The translations under genes were made by a program, and so were the position numbers. From NCBI GenBank assembly GCA_031216445.1, contig CM062213.1, positions 11,409,501-11,473,500 of the forward strand: a stretch of DNA of 64,000 bases, given 5' to 3'. The first letter of the stretch is position 1; each line of letters starts with the position of its first letter. The DNA is from Lateolabrax maculatus. Its lineage: Eukaryota; Chordata; Actinopteri; Acropomatiformes; Lateolabracidae. Shown here piece by piece: positions 62,460 through 64,000 of this stretch. A model generated the notes under the pieces. That model did no database searches and was not told where the DNA came from. It worked only from the letters and a program-made list of their open reading frames with translations.

Positions 62460-62717
62460 TTATAGATCAAACTACCCAGCAGTATGTAATGAAGTTAAAA
62501 ATAGGTTCCACCTCAGGCATATTAAAATGCTGTTTACATATTGATATAATCTCAATCAACTGATATAATCTATATGTAATAATATAACCCAATGAAAGGG
62601 GCTATCACATTATGAGTACTTTTATGTTTAAGTAAACTTTGCTGAAAAGACACAACATTGTGGTGTTGCTACTTATATATTAAGTAAAGGATCCGAATAC
62701 TTCTTTCACTACTGTAT
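62460..62717. mobile_element. Dispersed teleost repeat, reverse copy of the 51165 family
   Basis: Read in reverse complement it begins with AGTGAAAGAAGTATTCGGAT and continues with TACTTAATATATAAGTAG. Further in lie ACATAAAAGTACTCATAATG and a GAGGTGGAACCTATTTTTAA block. It is the same order as at 51165 but more diverged. Confidence 0.55.
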
Positions 62718-64000
62718 GGTACAAAAATGACAAATGCATTTAGTTGAACTCTGCATTAAATCTGCATTAGAGAAACCATAATCATGTTGGACAAATTACA
62801 TTGTAAAGAGTCCTGATAAACATCAGCAAAGGCCAGTTATCCTCTGTCAGTAGTTCAGTTAGATCTGGTACACGGAAGTTGACTGCAGGTCACAAATGTC
62901 TATGCTTCTATGATCTTGTTAAGAGATTGCAATGTGAGTGTTTTGATGACGCTGATCATATGAAACATGGACAGAAAATGATTAAAACGTTTTGGATTGA
63001 TAAATTGAGCTGGAGATTCACAGAGAGAGATAGTCTGTTTTCAGTTGGTGCAGCAGTGTATTAATAACTACAGCTCTACTCTAATCCTGATAAGAGGCTT
63101 TCTCAGCACTGCTCAGTTCCACCTCGTGGAAACCAACTCAGGCGTGTTTCCATGAAAACAGTAGTACCTCACATTCAACTGTATGTTGGTCAGTGAAAAA
63201 AAATAAAAAACATTTCTGAGGGTTTTTTCTCTGGAACTCACAGGCATGTATGATCCTCTTCTGAGAATAGAGAAGTCCTTTAATAGCTAACAACAGTTTT
63301 CCACAAACAGCCTTTGATGGTCATGTTGTTTGTAAGAGATTTACATCTTCAAATGGAAGATATCTGATCTTAGAAAAGGATTCTACACATATAGGAAATA
63401 CAAAATACACTGTACCCTGTCTTTTATTATATCTTTTGAAATGAATTGTCAACCACCCTTGGCTCTCCAGTCTTCATGTCATGTAGTGTTTGACTTCAGT
63501 CCTTTCACACTCATGATATTAGTAGCAATGTACCCTAAACTATTTAAATCCTTAATTATACTGGGATTGGATTTGACCACGTCCACTGAAACCTAGACAT
63601 GCAGAAAGTAGAAGAGTTATAACAGTGACCAAACTCTGTTCAAAACTCTGTTGAATTTTAATGAGCAAAACACATGTTGTATCAGGATAGCTGAAAATTG
63701 TATGAAAAGACATTTTTAAGAGATTTTGTTATGACCACAGTTGTGCCCGAAAGATTTCATGAAGAATGAATTAACATTGCTTTGTTCAACACTCGAACAC
63801 TGCAAATCTCAGGTGCTATAGCGCTGGCACAATGAGATCCTAAGACAAAAATCCAAATGATTTCTAATATTATCTCTACTGGAAAAACAAGGCAAGCAGT
63901 TGCTGTTTTTTTCACTGGTTAATTATTGATAAGTCTGGGCTGTTGTGTAAAAACAATTGGGACCACTGGTCTAAAACATGCAAATACCTATAGGACTCTC

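Larger units (their letters stand above)
61481..64000. other. Gene-free end of the window
   Basis: I see no supported coding exon on either strand. The sequence is AT-rich. It contains the ATT microsatellite below and a degraded dispersed repeat at about 62460-62717. Confidence 0.5.

Noticed and set aside
1..64000. CRISPR array, phage, operon or biosynthetic cluster
   Set aside because: The window is a spliced vertebrate locus. The tandem repeats present are microsatellites and transposon relics without spacer structure.

Overview
The window is vertebrate nuclear DNA, most likely from a ray-finned (acanthomorph-type) teleost. The genes have many short exons, nearly all with GT-AG introns. 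The proteins are clear vertebrate orthologues. Introns and spacers are AT-rich with microsatellites, and they carry dispersed repeats whose wording I recognise from fish genomes. I see nothing bacterial or viral, no CRISPR array and no convincing tRNA, rRNA or miRNA gene. Eight protein-coding genes can be read exon by exon; in every one the splice phases join into an open frame, except that the first exons of FBLIM1 lie outside the window.

Layout: FBLIM1/migfilin (+, 190-1886, 3' part only); SPEN/SHARP/MINT (+, 3642-20787, 3297 aa); PRKAR2A (-, 23119-28138, 397 aa); SLC25A20 (-, 29799-33021, 301 aa); NCKIPSD/SPIN90 (-, 35512-42184, 740 aa); NDUFAF3 (+, 42999-46254, 186 aa); a divergent Rab GDP-dissociation inhibitor paralogue (-, 47722-50830, 443 aa); TMEM43/LUMA (+, 52443-56097, 403 aa); RHOA (-, 58332-60345, 193 aa). 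The last 2.5 kb holds no gene that I can see.

These are independent housekeeping and regulatory genes, not an operon-like system. Themes repeat by chance of linkage: actin and Rho signalling (FBLIM1, NCKIPSD, RHOA), mitochondria (SLC25A20, NDUFAF3), cAMP signalling (PRKAR2A), Notch and nuclear-receptor repression (SPEN), vesicle traffic (GDI) and the inner nuclear membrane (TMEM43). FBLIM1-SPEN corresponds to human 1p36.13. PRKAR2A, SLC25A20, NCKIPSD, NDUFAF3 and RHOA correspond to human 3p21.31. A synteny junction therefore lies between SPEN and PRKAR2A, whose 3' ends converge.

I did not find an undescribed biological system. The observations most worth a second look are: a 36-nt in-frame microexon in PRKAR2A that carries the inhibitory RRVS site; a LINE 3' tail lying 12 bp from a PRKAR2A splice acceptor; a GC-AG intron in a divergent GDI; a purine microsatellite that forms the polypyrimidine tract of an NCKIPSD acceptor; several inverted-repeat transposon relics, two of one family; and a SEK tandem repeat plus a cluster of SUMO-consensus motifs in SPEN.
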